From Lentisphaeria bacterium (GTDB lineage Bacteria; Verrucomicrobiota; Lentisphaeria; Oligosphaerales; Oligosphaeraceae): a DNA stretch of 5,864 nt. Numbering within the stretch: the stretch's first letter is position 1; every line of letters starts with the position of its first letter. Positions 1 through 5,778 of the stretch are shown piece by piece. The translations under genes were made by a program, and so were the position numbers. The stretch is taken from positions 1-5,864 of the forward strand of contig JAKSPA010000118.1 in assembly GCA_024405235.1 (NCBI GenBank), written 5' to 3'. Under the pieces are notes generated by a model, which was given only the letters and a program-made list of their open reading frames with translations, was not told where the DNA came from and searched no databases.

Positions 1-672
1 GGCATCTGGTAGAACAACTTCTGCGTCGCACATTCATACGCGATTCTGCCTTACGATCATGCGATGCAGCGCTTCGCCGCTCATCTGCAGCAGGTTTCCA
101 TGGAATCCAACGGCAAGTCCGTCGATAAGAACGGCAAGCGCGTGACATGGCAGACAGGTCCCGTCATCTGGGGCGAGCCAGGCACCAACAGCCAGCACTC
201 CTTCTTCCAGCTGCTCCACCAGGGCACAAAGCTCATTCCAGGCGATTTCATCGGTTTCTGCCGTTCTCAGACTCCCGTCGGCGACCACCACAAGAAGCTT
301 CTTGCGAATTTCGTCGCGCAGACAGAGGCGCTCGCATTCGGCAAATCCACCGCGCAGGTGAAGGCCGAGGAGCCTGGAATCTCCGATGCGCTCGCCGCAC
401 AGAAGACCTTCGAGGGCAATCGTCCCACCAACACGATCCTCTGCGATCAGCTCAATCCACGCACGCTTGGACGTCTCATGGCGCTCTACGAGCAGAAGAT
501 CTTCACGCAGGGAATCATCTGGAACATCTACTCCTTCGACCAGTGGGGCGTTCAGCTCGGAAAGGTTCTTGCCAAGAACATCCTCAAGGATTTCGCCGCT
601 CCGGCAGACGCACCTTTGGCGCATGACGCCTCCACAAGCCAGCTGATCAAGCGAATCAAAGCCAGAATGTAA
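1..672 (+). CDS. pgi: Glucose-6-phosphate isomerase, C-terminal part (5'-truncated by window; in-frame TAG at 10-12)
   Basis: Interconverts glucose 6-phosphate and fructose 6-phosphate in the cytoplasm (glycolysis and gluconeogenesis). The reading frame aligns with the last ~220 residues of E. coli-type Pgi almost without gaps: AILPYDHAMQRFAAHLQQ, MESNGK, QTGPVIWGEPGTN, HQGTK, LSNF-like LANFVAQTEALAFGK, FEGNRPTN and SFDQWGVQLGK. Residues equivalent to the rabbit catalytic set are present: Glu357 (codon 103-105), His388 (196-198) and Lys518 (562-564). The C-terminal family signature has Gln in place of the common Glu in GVE. The frame is open back to base 13. Codon 4 is TAG where relatives have Tyr in the IWYNNF motif, and the three codons before it (G-I-W) still match the family, so the gene clearly began upstream. 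The ATG at 64 is internal and could not start a working enzyme. Codon use is strongly biased to C- and G-ending codons, as in highly expressed genes. It ends with TAA, 12 bases before the next gene. Confidence 0.93.
10..12 (+). other. In-frame amber codon inside pgi
   Basis: The codons at 1-18 read Gly-Ile-Trp-TAG-Asn-Asn, where isomerases have Ile-Trp-Tyr-Asn-Asn. TAG is one base from either Tyr codon (TAC, TAT). It is either a real nonsense mutation or a base error close to the end of an assembled sequence. TAG is the normal terminator of the other two genes here, so stop-codon reassignment is unlikely. Confidence 0.85.
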
Positions 673-675
673 AGG
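671..675 (+). promoter_or_regulatory. Weak ribosome binding site for the DUF4175-like gene
   Basis: AAAGG overlaps the pgi stop codon (TAA at 670-672) and lies nine bases before the GTG at 685. It is the only Shine-Dalgarno-like stretch in the 12-base gap. It supports GTG as the start, with translation coupled to pgi. Confidence 0.45.
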
Positions 676-684
676 CTTGTCCGC

Positions 685-3600
685 GTGAGCAATCCCTTCG
701 GACAACATACCGTCACAGGCCTTCTGCGTTCCATCGGCAGACACCGATTGACGCGGGAGGTCGTTTGGACAGTGCTGCTGGGGGGAATCGCACTCTCCGT
801 GTTGGCGGCGCTGCTCGGAGGGCGCTTCTCCGAGGCATTTACGGCACGGCTGCTTCTTGCAGGCATTGTGGTCTGTATAGCGGCCGTGGCGCTGCGTTGG
901 CGTCGATTGGTTCGCCTTACGTCGCTGGAGGGACTCTGCGCCGCATATCAACGCGCATGTCCAGAGGACCGCAATGCGTTGGATGCAGCCGTGGAACTGG
1001 AGTCCCACGCAGAGCATCAGACGCATTTGCAGGCGGAATATCTCAGAGAACTCCATGAACGCTATCTGGCGGACGGCGGTGCTGTGTTGAGAGACTCGCG
1101 TGCGCTGTGTCAGCCGTGGCGTTTCCACGCGATCGCGCTTGCGGTTGCGATGCTTTGCATTGGCTGCTATGTCGGCCGCGCCGCTTGGTGGCGGCTGTGG
1201 AAATACGTCTTCGGCAATGAGGCGGTCGCGATATGTGCGTTGCCGAAAAGCGTTGCTGTGCATTCGGATCTTGCGGTGAAGGCGACAATCGTCCGCTACG
1301 GCGGCGATACGGTGATGCTCGAAAGCGTCATCGACGGCGTGCGCCGCCTTGAGAAGATGTCGCCTGACGGCGCGGGCGAGTGGCGTCTTGTATTATATGA
1401 TATGACAGAAGAGGCGCGATTCCGCGCGCTTACGAAATACGGCGCTTCGAAATGGCGGCGCGTTGGATGTCACATTCCACCCGCTCCCGAAAGTATTTCC
1501 GTCGATGTGATTCCTCCAGAATATACTGGCTTGGAAAACAGACACTATGACGAATTTCAGGATATGGAAATTCTGGCTGGCAGTCGCATAGTCGCCGAAT
1601 GCCAAATGCCTCAAGGACAGCGTTGGGAGCTTCTGGACGAAGACGGCGGCGTTGTGCCGTCGCTGTCGGCAAGGAAAGGCATCTACACGCCGCGATACGT
1701 GAATGGCGAAATCATCTCGGAGGGCAATCCGTTCAGAATCGACATCATTCCAGATGAGGTCCCCATAATAGAAATGGTATCTCCCGAAGAGGATTCGCAG
1801 ATCGCGCCAGAGCAGGAGAGCCGTGTCGTCGCAATGGTCTCTGACGATTTCGGCGTGTCGGAAGTCTCGCTGCACTACATCGTGGACGATGGCAATGAAC
1901 ACCGCGTTTCGCTTGAGAAGGCTGTCGCAGGCGCGAATGTCAGCATTGATACGCCAGTGACTTTCGGCGAATTGGAGGCGGGGCAGGTGGTCACGGGATG
2001 GCTTGAAGCGAGGGACAACTGCGTGCCTGAGGCTCATGTTGCGCGCGGGCCGCTTTTCTTCAGGGCGGTGATTCCTGCAAAGGACGATAGCGGCGAAGAG
2101 GCCGCTGGCAAATCCTACGATGAATCTGCGAAGAGGCAGGAGATGTCCGTCAGTGATTTTATAACAGAAACCAAACGCCTTCTGCGGGAGACGACGGATT
2201 TGTTTGAACGCGAAAGAGTTCTGGATGGAAACGCGATTCAGCTGAGTCGCCAGGCGCTTTCAAGAGAACTTCGGAGCCTCTCGTCGGCAGTTACAGGCAG
2301 GCAGGTGGCGGTTGCGAAGAATGCAGGCGTGGCGGAACTGCCGAAGGAGTTGGCCGATTTTTTCAAAGGCGCTTCGGATGCGTTGAACGTTGCAGGCGAT
2401 ATGGTTGAACAGGGAGGCGTAGATGAATCCAGAAAGCCGCAGCAGAAGGCTCTTTCTCAGTTGACAAGACTAGCGTGGCTTCTGATGCAGAATGCACAGG
2501 CGATGAGCAAGGGTTCCGATGGTGGAGAGTCGCAAAACGACGGCCAGAAGAAACAAGGCGGACAGGAGTCGAAGACGCAGAAGGGCGACAGGAATTTCGA
2601 TATCGATGAACTCCAGAACGCGCTTGAACAAGTGCGACTCTTCAGAAAACGCCAGCAGGAATTGCTGCGGAATTTGAACGCGGCAAATGCGATGGATGAA
2701 CGCGCGCTGGCGGAGGCAGTGAACGGCGTGGCTACCAAAGTCGCCGCCATCGCGTCTGCGGCTCGCGCTGTGCCGCCGCTTCGCGATGCTTCGCGCGAAT
2801 TGATGGCCGCAGGAACGGCACTGGACGGCGCGGACGTGCCCAATGCCGTTTTGCGCGGACAGCGCGCCGAAATAGCTCTGGGCGTCGCAGAGGATCTTCT
2901 GGACGACGCGTTGCAAAAGGAATCACGAGATCAGCTTGAGCGCTTGGCGGAAAAGGCCGACGAATTGGCGAAAGAACAGCGCGCGCTTGCTGAACAGTCG
3001 CGCGAATACGGCGAGAAGGGCGCTTCCGCCGATGAAAGGCGTGCGGCGAAGGATGCGCAGAAGGAATTGGAAAGGAGGAGCCAGAGCTTCAAGGACGAAA
3101 CGGTGGCGTCTCTCAGAAGTTTGTCGCGACAGTATCCAGACGCATCGGGAGCGCTCGCCGAAGCGCTGAAGAGCAGCATCTCGGAACAGCTCCAGAAGGC
3201 ACAGACTCGTGCGAACAACGCGTTGCTTTACGGACGCTTTGATCGCGCTCAGGAGAGCCAGAAGCAGGCTGCCGAAGCGCTGGAACAGTGGAGGGACGAA
3301 TTGTCGTCGGCAAACGATGCGCTGCCGCGCTTCACGCCAGAGGAGCTACAGCAGGCTCTGGAGGAAATACAGCAGCGTGCGCAGGCGTTGGCGCAGGCCA
3401 TGGACGGCGCAGAGATTAAGGCGCGGCAGGATGCCGCCGCTCAGGCGCTTCTTGAATACGCGGAGCGCTTCCGTTCGGAGGAACTGAACGCCCTTGGCTC
3501 ATCTGTCGCGCAGGGCACGCGCGATGAGGCGCTGGCTGCGATGCAGGCGGCACGGACGTTCCTGCGTGAAGAACTCGCAAGGCTCATGGGAAGCGGTGTG

Positions 3601-3696
3601 ATGAACGCTGTGAGGCAGAGTGCACCGCCGCCGAAAAAATACCGCCCTCAGACGCAGGAATATTTCAGACGTCTTGGCAATGGTGGTCAGGAGTAG
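685..3696 (+). CDS. DUF4175-like membrane-anchored coiled-coil protein, 1003 aa
   Basis: Function unknown. Three hydrophobic segments lie near the N-terminus (about residues 27-46, 55-72 and 147-165), with a charged helical stretch between the second and third and a Trp-rich AAWWRLWKYVFG just after the third. Residues ~180-465 look beta-rich and Ig-like. They carry IPPEYTG at 276-282 and VSDDFGVSEVSLHY at 385-398, motifs I associate with DUF4175-type proteins of Bacteroidetes, Planctomycetes and Alphaproteobacteria. From ~480 to 970 the chain is mostly charged, Gln/Glu/Ala-rich predicted coiled coil, broken by a low-complexity Gly/Ser/Gln/Lys patch at ~608-635. The C-terminus (KKYRPQTQEYFRRL) fits the YR..V..YFR.L ending I recall in these proteins. 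GTG is the most upstream plausible start after the pgi stop. It likely sits in the cytoplasmic membrane with most of its mass outside. In related genomes such genes often accompany MoxR ATPase, DUF58 and von Willebrand genes; none is visible here. Family assignment is from memory of motifs, not a search. Confidence 0.85.
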   Translation: MSNPFGQHTVTGLLRSIGRHRLTREVVWTVLLGGIALSVLAALLGGRFSEAFTARLLLAGIVVCIAAVALRWRRLVRLTSLEGLCAAYQRACPEDRNALDAAVELESHAEHQTHLQAEYLRELHERYLADGGAVLRDSRALCQPWRFHAIALAVAMLCIGCYVGRAAWWRLWKYVFGNEAVAICALPKSVAVHSDLAVKATIVRYGGDTVMLESVIDGVRRLEKMSPDGAGEWRLVLYDMTEEARFRALTKYGASKWRRVGCHIPPAPESISVDVIPPEYTGLENRHYDEFQDMEILAGSRIVAECQMPQGQRWELLDEDGGVVPSLSARKGIYTPRYVNGEIISEGNPFRIDIIPDEVPIIEMVSPEEDSQIAPEQESRVVAMVSDDFGVSEVSLHYIVDDGNEHRVSLEKAVAGANVSIDTPVTFGELEAGQVVTGWLEARDNCVPEAHVARGPLFFRAVIPAKDDSGEEAAGKSYDESAKRQEMSVSDFITETKRLLRETTDLFERERVLDGNAIQLSRQALSRELRSLSSAVTGRQVAVAKNAGVAELPKELADFFKGASDALNVAGDMVEQGGVDESRKPQQKALSQLTRLAWLLMQNAQAMSKGSDGGESQNDGQKKQGGQESKTQKGDRNFDIDELQNALEQVRLFRKRQQELLRNLNAANAMDERALAEAVNGVATKVAAIASAARAVPPLRDASRELMAAGTALDGADVPNAVLRGQRAEIALGVAEDLLDDALQKESRDQLERLAEKADELAKEQRALAEQSREYGEKGASADERRAAKDAQKELERRSQSFKDETVASLRSLSRQYPDASGALAEALKSSISEQLQKAQTRANNALLYGRFDRAQESQKQAAEALEQWRDELSSANDALPRFTPEELQQALEEIQQRAQALAQAMDGAEIKARQDAAAQALLEYAERFRSEELNALGSSVAQGTRDEALAAMQAARTFLREELARLMGSGVMNAVRQSAPPPKKYRPQTQEYFRRLGNGGQE

Positions 3697-3745
3697 CGCG
3701 AGTTGTCGGTCAAAGATGCTGTCAGACTTCTTCGGCGACTTTTGT

Positions 3746-3772
3746 TTGAATAGACATTATATTGTCTATGAT
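3746..3772 (+). promoter_or_regulatory. Possible sigma70-like promoter of the 541-aa gene
   Basis: TATGAT at 3767-3772 differs from the -10 consensus at one base. Upstream, TTGAAT (3746-3751) matches the -35 at four of six positions, but with a short 15-base spacer. TTTGAA one base earlier gives 16 bases and a poorer match. Initiation would fall near 3779, leaving a leader of about 65 bases. The stretch is locally AT-rich between two GC-rich genes. This is inference from consensus only. Confidence 0.35.
3751..3768. repeat. Inverted repeat TAGACA-N6-TGTCTA
   Basis: Perfect 6-base arms (3751-3756 and 3763-3768) are separated by six AT bases. The dyad lies between the proposed -35 and -10 boxes and overlaps the -10, a position typical of repressor operators. 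It has no T-tract and is AT-rich, so a terminator is unlikely. Confidence 0.45.
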
Positions 3773-3784
3773 TTGCGGAGGGCG

Positions 3785-3798
3785 ATGGGAGTTCCCAT
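3785..3798. repeat. Inverted repeat ATGGGA-GT-TCCCAT
   Basis: Six-base arms flank a 2-base centre. It lies just downstream of the proposed transcription start and about 46 bases before the start codon. The short centre suits a protein-binding dyad better than an RNA hairpin, although a 5-base stem with an AGTT loop could form in the leader. Confidence 0.4.
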
Positions 3799-3832
3799 GA
3801 CTTTCCGACGGCTGTTTTACCACTCTTGACAA

Positions 3833-3839
3833 AAGGGAG
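3833..3839 (+). promoter_or_regulatory. Ribosome binding site of the 541-aa gene
   Basis: AAGGGAG is a good Shine-Dalgarno match five bases before the ATG at 3845. It decides the start in favour of 3845 over the in-frame ATG at 3863 (Met7), which has no such site. Confidence 0.7.
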
Positions 3840-3844
3840 AGACT

Positions 3845-5470
3845 ATGACTGCTAGTACGTGGATGCGTTTCTATAGAATTCTGTTTGCTGTGTTGCTTGT
3901 TTGCGAATTGTCCTGCGTCTATTCTCAGGAGGCTCAGACCACGGAAAAGAATTCCGTCGCGCAGAAGGAATCAGCCGGTCCGGTCATGTCTCCAGAGCAG
4001 TACAAGAGTTGGCTTAAGTATATTCGTGAGCAGATAAATCAGCCAAGAATGGGTCGTGAATATGACAATATCTTGAATATAATATGGTCACTGCATGATG
4101 AGGGCCATCTGAAGAAAGAAGATTTTGAAGCATTTTGGCAGGAGGCGACGAAATTGCAGGCCGCCGCATATCGCAAGGAACTGGCGGAACTTGAAAAAGC
4201 AGACAATATCTATGTATATATGGATTTTGCGTGCAATTTATTCGCCAAGAAGTTCGTATATGATGAAAAGAAAGCCGTTGAGAAAGAGTTCTCGAAAGCT
4301 CTGTTGAGACGTTTCGACAAGCTGATTGAACAGTGTCGGGAGGAAAGAGACTACAATCGCGTGCAGAATATCATGCAAAACATGGAGGAATTCGTCTTTG
4401 ACAAGGAGGCTCTTCGGAAGAAGATCGATGACCTGCAGGAGGTGAAAAAGGCAAACGCGATCGCCGAATTCAGAAAAATGCTTAAGGATTCTAGTAATCT
4501 ATATCAGGGGAATCACGCCTTGGACAGGTTGAGGTATTTGGGAGTTGACGAAGGCGAGTTGAAGAAATTGGAGGAAGAATACAGAGAGGCGTTGTGTGCC
4601 AGGATATATGGTATGGTGCAGGAGATAGAGGTCATACACAAAAACAAAAGTAGAATTGAATATTTTTATTCGAAACTAGAAGAAATTGGAGCAAAAAAGG
4701 AAATGCTCGACGATGTGAAGAGCAGGCTGAATAAAATAGATCTCTTTGAAAAGAAAAGTCGTTTGATCATGGCTATTTTCAATGGGCGTTTCCCGCTGGC
4801 GTGTTCCATCCTTGAGGAAATCTCCAAGGAAAGCACTTCAGAGGAGTTTGTTCAGGAGTGCAGGAAGGAGTTCTACGACAATTTCAATGAGTATTTCCAG
4901 CGCAAGGTCTGGCAGATAATGGGACGCGAGGATTTTGCGTATGGCAATCCGGAAGGGGTTCTGGACGAGGCTATTATGATGTACGCAGATGAGGAGTTGG
5001 TCGAGGAGTGGCGAAGACAGCTTCGTTCGGCTGCCAGAATAAAATATCTGCGTATGCTGCACAATACAATGTTTACAGAGGATGGAATGACGAAGATGGT
5101 GGCGTTTGTCAGTGATGCGGAGAAGAGAGGCATCTACGCTGAACTGCTTGACGAGATGCGCAGTATGGTCGTCGAGACCATTGTTCCGGAAGTGAGAAGT
5201 CAGATTGAGTACACGAACTACAAAAAAGCGCAGGACCTAGTCAAGGAGCTTGAGAAAATCAAATGCGAAGTCCCTGCTGATCTGAAGCGCAAAATAGACG
5301 ACGGCCTCATGGAGCAAAATCGCGAGCGCTTCCATGAGGAGTGTCTTAGAGTTTTATTCAGAATGGATCTTTCGCCCGAGAAGGAGCAGGAGATTAAAGA
5401 CACCGCATTGAAATATGGCGTGAGCGAAGAGACTCTGAATCAGTGGCGCGAAGAGGCACGGAATAGATAG
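3845..5470 (+). CDS. Secreted all-helical repeat protein, 541 aa, unknown function
   Basis: I do not recognise a named family. The N-terminus is a clear signal peptide: Arg8/Arg11, a hydrophobic core at ~12-20 and a probable signal peptidase I cut after Val-Tyr-Ser at residue 27. No proper lipobox is present, since Cys24 is preceded by Glu-Leu-Ser. Residues 28-47 form a polar linker. The rest is highly charged and predicted almost entirely helical. It can be divided into about eleven degenerate units of about 49 residues, each a helix carrying an acidic-hydrophobic motif such as SEETLNQWREEA and then a second amphipathic helix. This suggests an alpha-solenoid or extended helical rod in the periplasm or on the surface, probably a scaffold or binding protein; that role is inference. 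No catalytic motif was seen. Composition is more AT-rich than the two upstream genes. It has its own leader and ribosome site and probably its own promoter. It ends with TAG, followed by 394 bases without a gene. Confidence 0.88.
   Translation: MTASTWMRFYRILFAVLLVCELSCVYSQEAQTTEKNSVAQKESAGPVMSPEQYKSWLKYIREQINQPRMGREYDNILNIIWSLHDEGHLKKEDFEAFWQEATKLQAAAYRKELAELEKADNIYVYMDFACNLFAKKFVYDEKKAVEKEFSKALLRRFDKLIEQCREERDYNRVQNIMQNMEEFVFDKEALRKKIDDLQEVKKANAIAEFRKMLKDSSNLYQGNHALDRLRYLGVDEGELKKLEEEYREALCARIYGMVQEIEVIHKNKSRIEYFYSKLEEIGAKKEMLDDVKSRLNKIDLFEKKSRLIMAIFNGRFPLACSILEEISKESTSEEFVQECRKEFYDNFNEYFQRKVWQIMGREDFAYGNPEGVLDEAIMMYADEELVEEWRRQLRSAARIKYLRMLHNTMFTEDGMTKMVAFVSDAEKRGIYAELLDEMRSMVVETIVPEVRSQIEYTNYKKAQDLVKELEKIKCEVPADLKRKIDDGLMEQNRERFHEECLRVLFRMDLSPEKEQEIKDTALKYGVSEETLNQWREEARNR
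3986..5467 (+). repeat. About eleven degenerate ~49-residue helical repeats within the 541-aa protein
   Basis: A hydrophobic anchor residue in an acidic helix start recurs at protein positions 53, 94, 145, 190, 239, 288, 335, 385, 434, 480 and 531. The steps are 41, 51, 45, 49, 49, 47, 50, 49, 46 and 51 residues. Three or four residues after each anchor comes an aromatic or other hydrophobic residue (W56, W98, F149, I194, L242, V291, C339, W389, M438, I484, W534). Examples are SPEQYKSWLKYIRE, KEALRKKIDD, DEGELKKLEEE, DEELVEEWRRQ and SEETLNQWREE. The repeat shows only at protein level; there is no obvious nucleotide identity between units, so it is old or functionally constrained. Confidence 0.6.
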
Positions 5471-5610
5471 TACCTGCTGAATAATTCATACTCTATTGAT
5501 CCCAAACAATATGCACTAAAATAATCTTTTCAATGCAAAGGCCTTTTGCGTATTTGTGCCACAAATCCCTGCACTGTCTGATAAGAACCTTTGCCATGCC
5601 AGGGCATTTT
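5471..5610. other. AT-rich spacer after the 541-aa gene, no gene
   Basis: I see no credible coding sequence. It contains a perfect 10-base palindrome AAAGGCCTTT (5537-5546) without a loop. It also has a weak promoter-like pair, TTGATC (5496-5501) and AATAAT (5520-5525) with an 18-base spacer, which would read into the hairpin array. Both are too weak to claim as functional. Confidence 0.5.
5596..5610 (+). terminator. Weak possible terminator
   Basis: ATGC and GCAT (5596-5599 and 5604-5607) can form a 4-base stem with a CAGG loop, followed by a short T run (5607-5610). It is weak by itself, but it comes directly before five GC-rich hairpins, so transcription of the upstream gene probably ends in this area. 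Confidence 0.25.
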
Positions 5611-5611
5611 A

Positions 5612-5624
5612 GCCGCGAAGCGGC
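5612..5624. repeat. Hairpin 1: 5-bp stem, GAA loop
   Basis: GCCGC and GCGGC flank GAA. The centre is exactly GCGAAGC, a sequence known as an unusually stable DNA mini-hairpin. Confidence 0.7.
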
Positions 5625-5627
5625 GAA

Positions 5628-5642
5628 GCCCCCGGAGGGGGC
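5628..5642. repeat. Hairpin 2: 6-bp stem, GGA loop
   Basis: GCCCCC and GGGGGC pair perfectly around GGA. Only three bases separate it from hairpin 1. Confidence 0.7.
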
Positions 5643-5650
5643 GCAATATG

Positions 5651-5692
5651 GTAGCCCAGGGTAAGCACGCCGAAGGCGTGCGCAACCCTGGG
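5651..5692. repeat. Hairpin 3: REP-like compound hairpin with GTAG foot
   Basis: GTAG (5651-5654) directly precedes an 8-base outer stem (CCCAGGGT at 5655-5662, ACCCTGGG at 5685-5692). Inside is a perfect 7-base stem (GCACGCC at 5665-5671, GGCGTGC at 5675-5681) around GAA. The two stems are joined by an asymmetric internal loop (AA on one side, GCA on the other). A GTAG foot next to a bulged palindrome is the hallmark of REP elements recognised by RAYT (TnpA-REP) transposases. Confidence 0.65.
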
Positions 5693-5713
5693 GCGTGTCG
5701 CCGATGGAATCCA

Positions 5714-5741
5714 CCGCCGCGCCCTGGAAGGGCAGCGGCGG
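5714..5741. repeat. Hairpin 4: 12-bp stem with one bulge, GGA loop
   Basis: CCGCCGC and GCGGCGG form the outer stem, and GCCCT and AGGGC the inner stem, around GGA. A single unpaired A (5734) separates the two on the 3' side. Confidence 0.7.
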
Positions 5742-5753
5742 AAACGTTGCAGA

Positions 5754-5770
5754 GCGCCCTGGAAGGGCGC
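5754..5770. repeat. Hairpin 5: 7-bp stem, GGA loop
   Basis: GCGCCCT and AGGGCGC pair perfectly around GGA. Its 13-base core (5756-5768) is identical to the core of hairpin 4 (5721-5733), 35 bases upstream. Confidence 0.7.
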
Positions 5771-5778
5771 AAAGAACT

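Larger units (their letters stand above)
5612..5770. repeat. Array of five GC-rich hairpins with GAA/GGA triloops
   Basis: Five separate inverted repeats are packed in 159 bases: 5612-5624, 5628-5642, 5655-5692, 5714-5741 and 5754-5770. Every loop is three bases of the form G-purine-A. The hexamer CCCTGG or its complement CCAGGG occurs at 5656, 5686, 5722 and 5757, and also just outside at 5599. The array resembles extragenic REP/BIME-type or other hairpin repeat elements. There is no transposase gene in the window and no outer terminal inverted repeat that I can see. Confidence 0.75.

Noticed and set aside
10..12. Reassignment of TAG to an amino acid in this organism
   Set aside because: The other two genes both terminate at TAG at sensible ends, so TAG acts as stop here.
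34..1263. Long 409-residue open frame on the - strand
   Set aside because: It is antisense, in codon register, to pgi and the next gene. It exists because the sense strand rarely uses TTA, CTA or TCA codons. The pgi homology on the + strand is unambiguous.
3620..3829. 69-residue open frame crossing the end of the second gene
   Set aside because: It overlaps the conserved C-terminus of the DUF4175-like gene in another frame and has no ribosome site or recognisable content.
3826..3831. Perfect TTGACA -35 box just before the 541-aa gene
   Set aside because: It lies only 14 bases before the start codon, and no acceptable -10 box follows at 15-19 bases. Transcription would begin inside the gene.
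3845..3916. Lipoprotein signal at Cys24 of the 541-aa protein
   Set aside because: The residues before Cys are Glu-Leu-Ser, which do not fit a lipobox. Val-Tyr-Ser at 25-27 is a good signal peptidase I site.
5537..5546. AAAGGCCTTT palindrome as a terminator
   Set aside because: It has no loop and no following T-tract, and short palindromes like this arise by chance.
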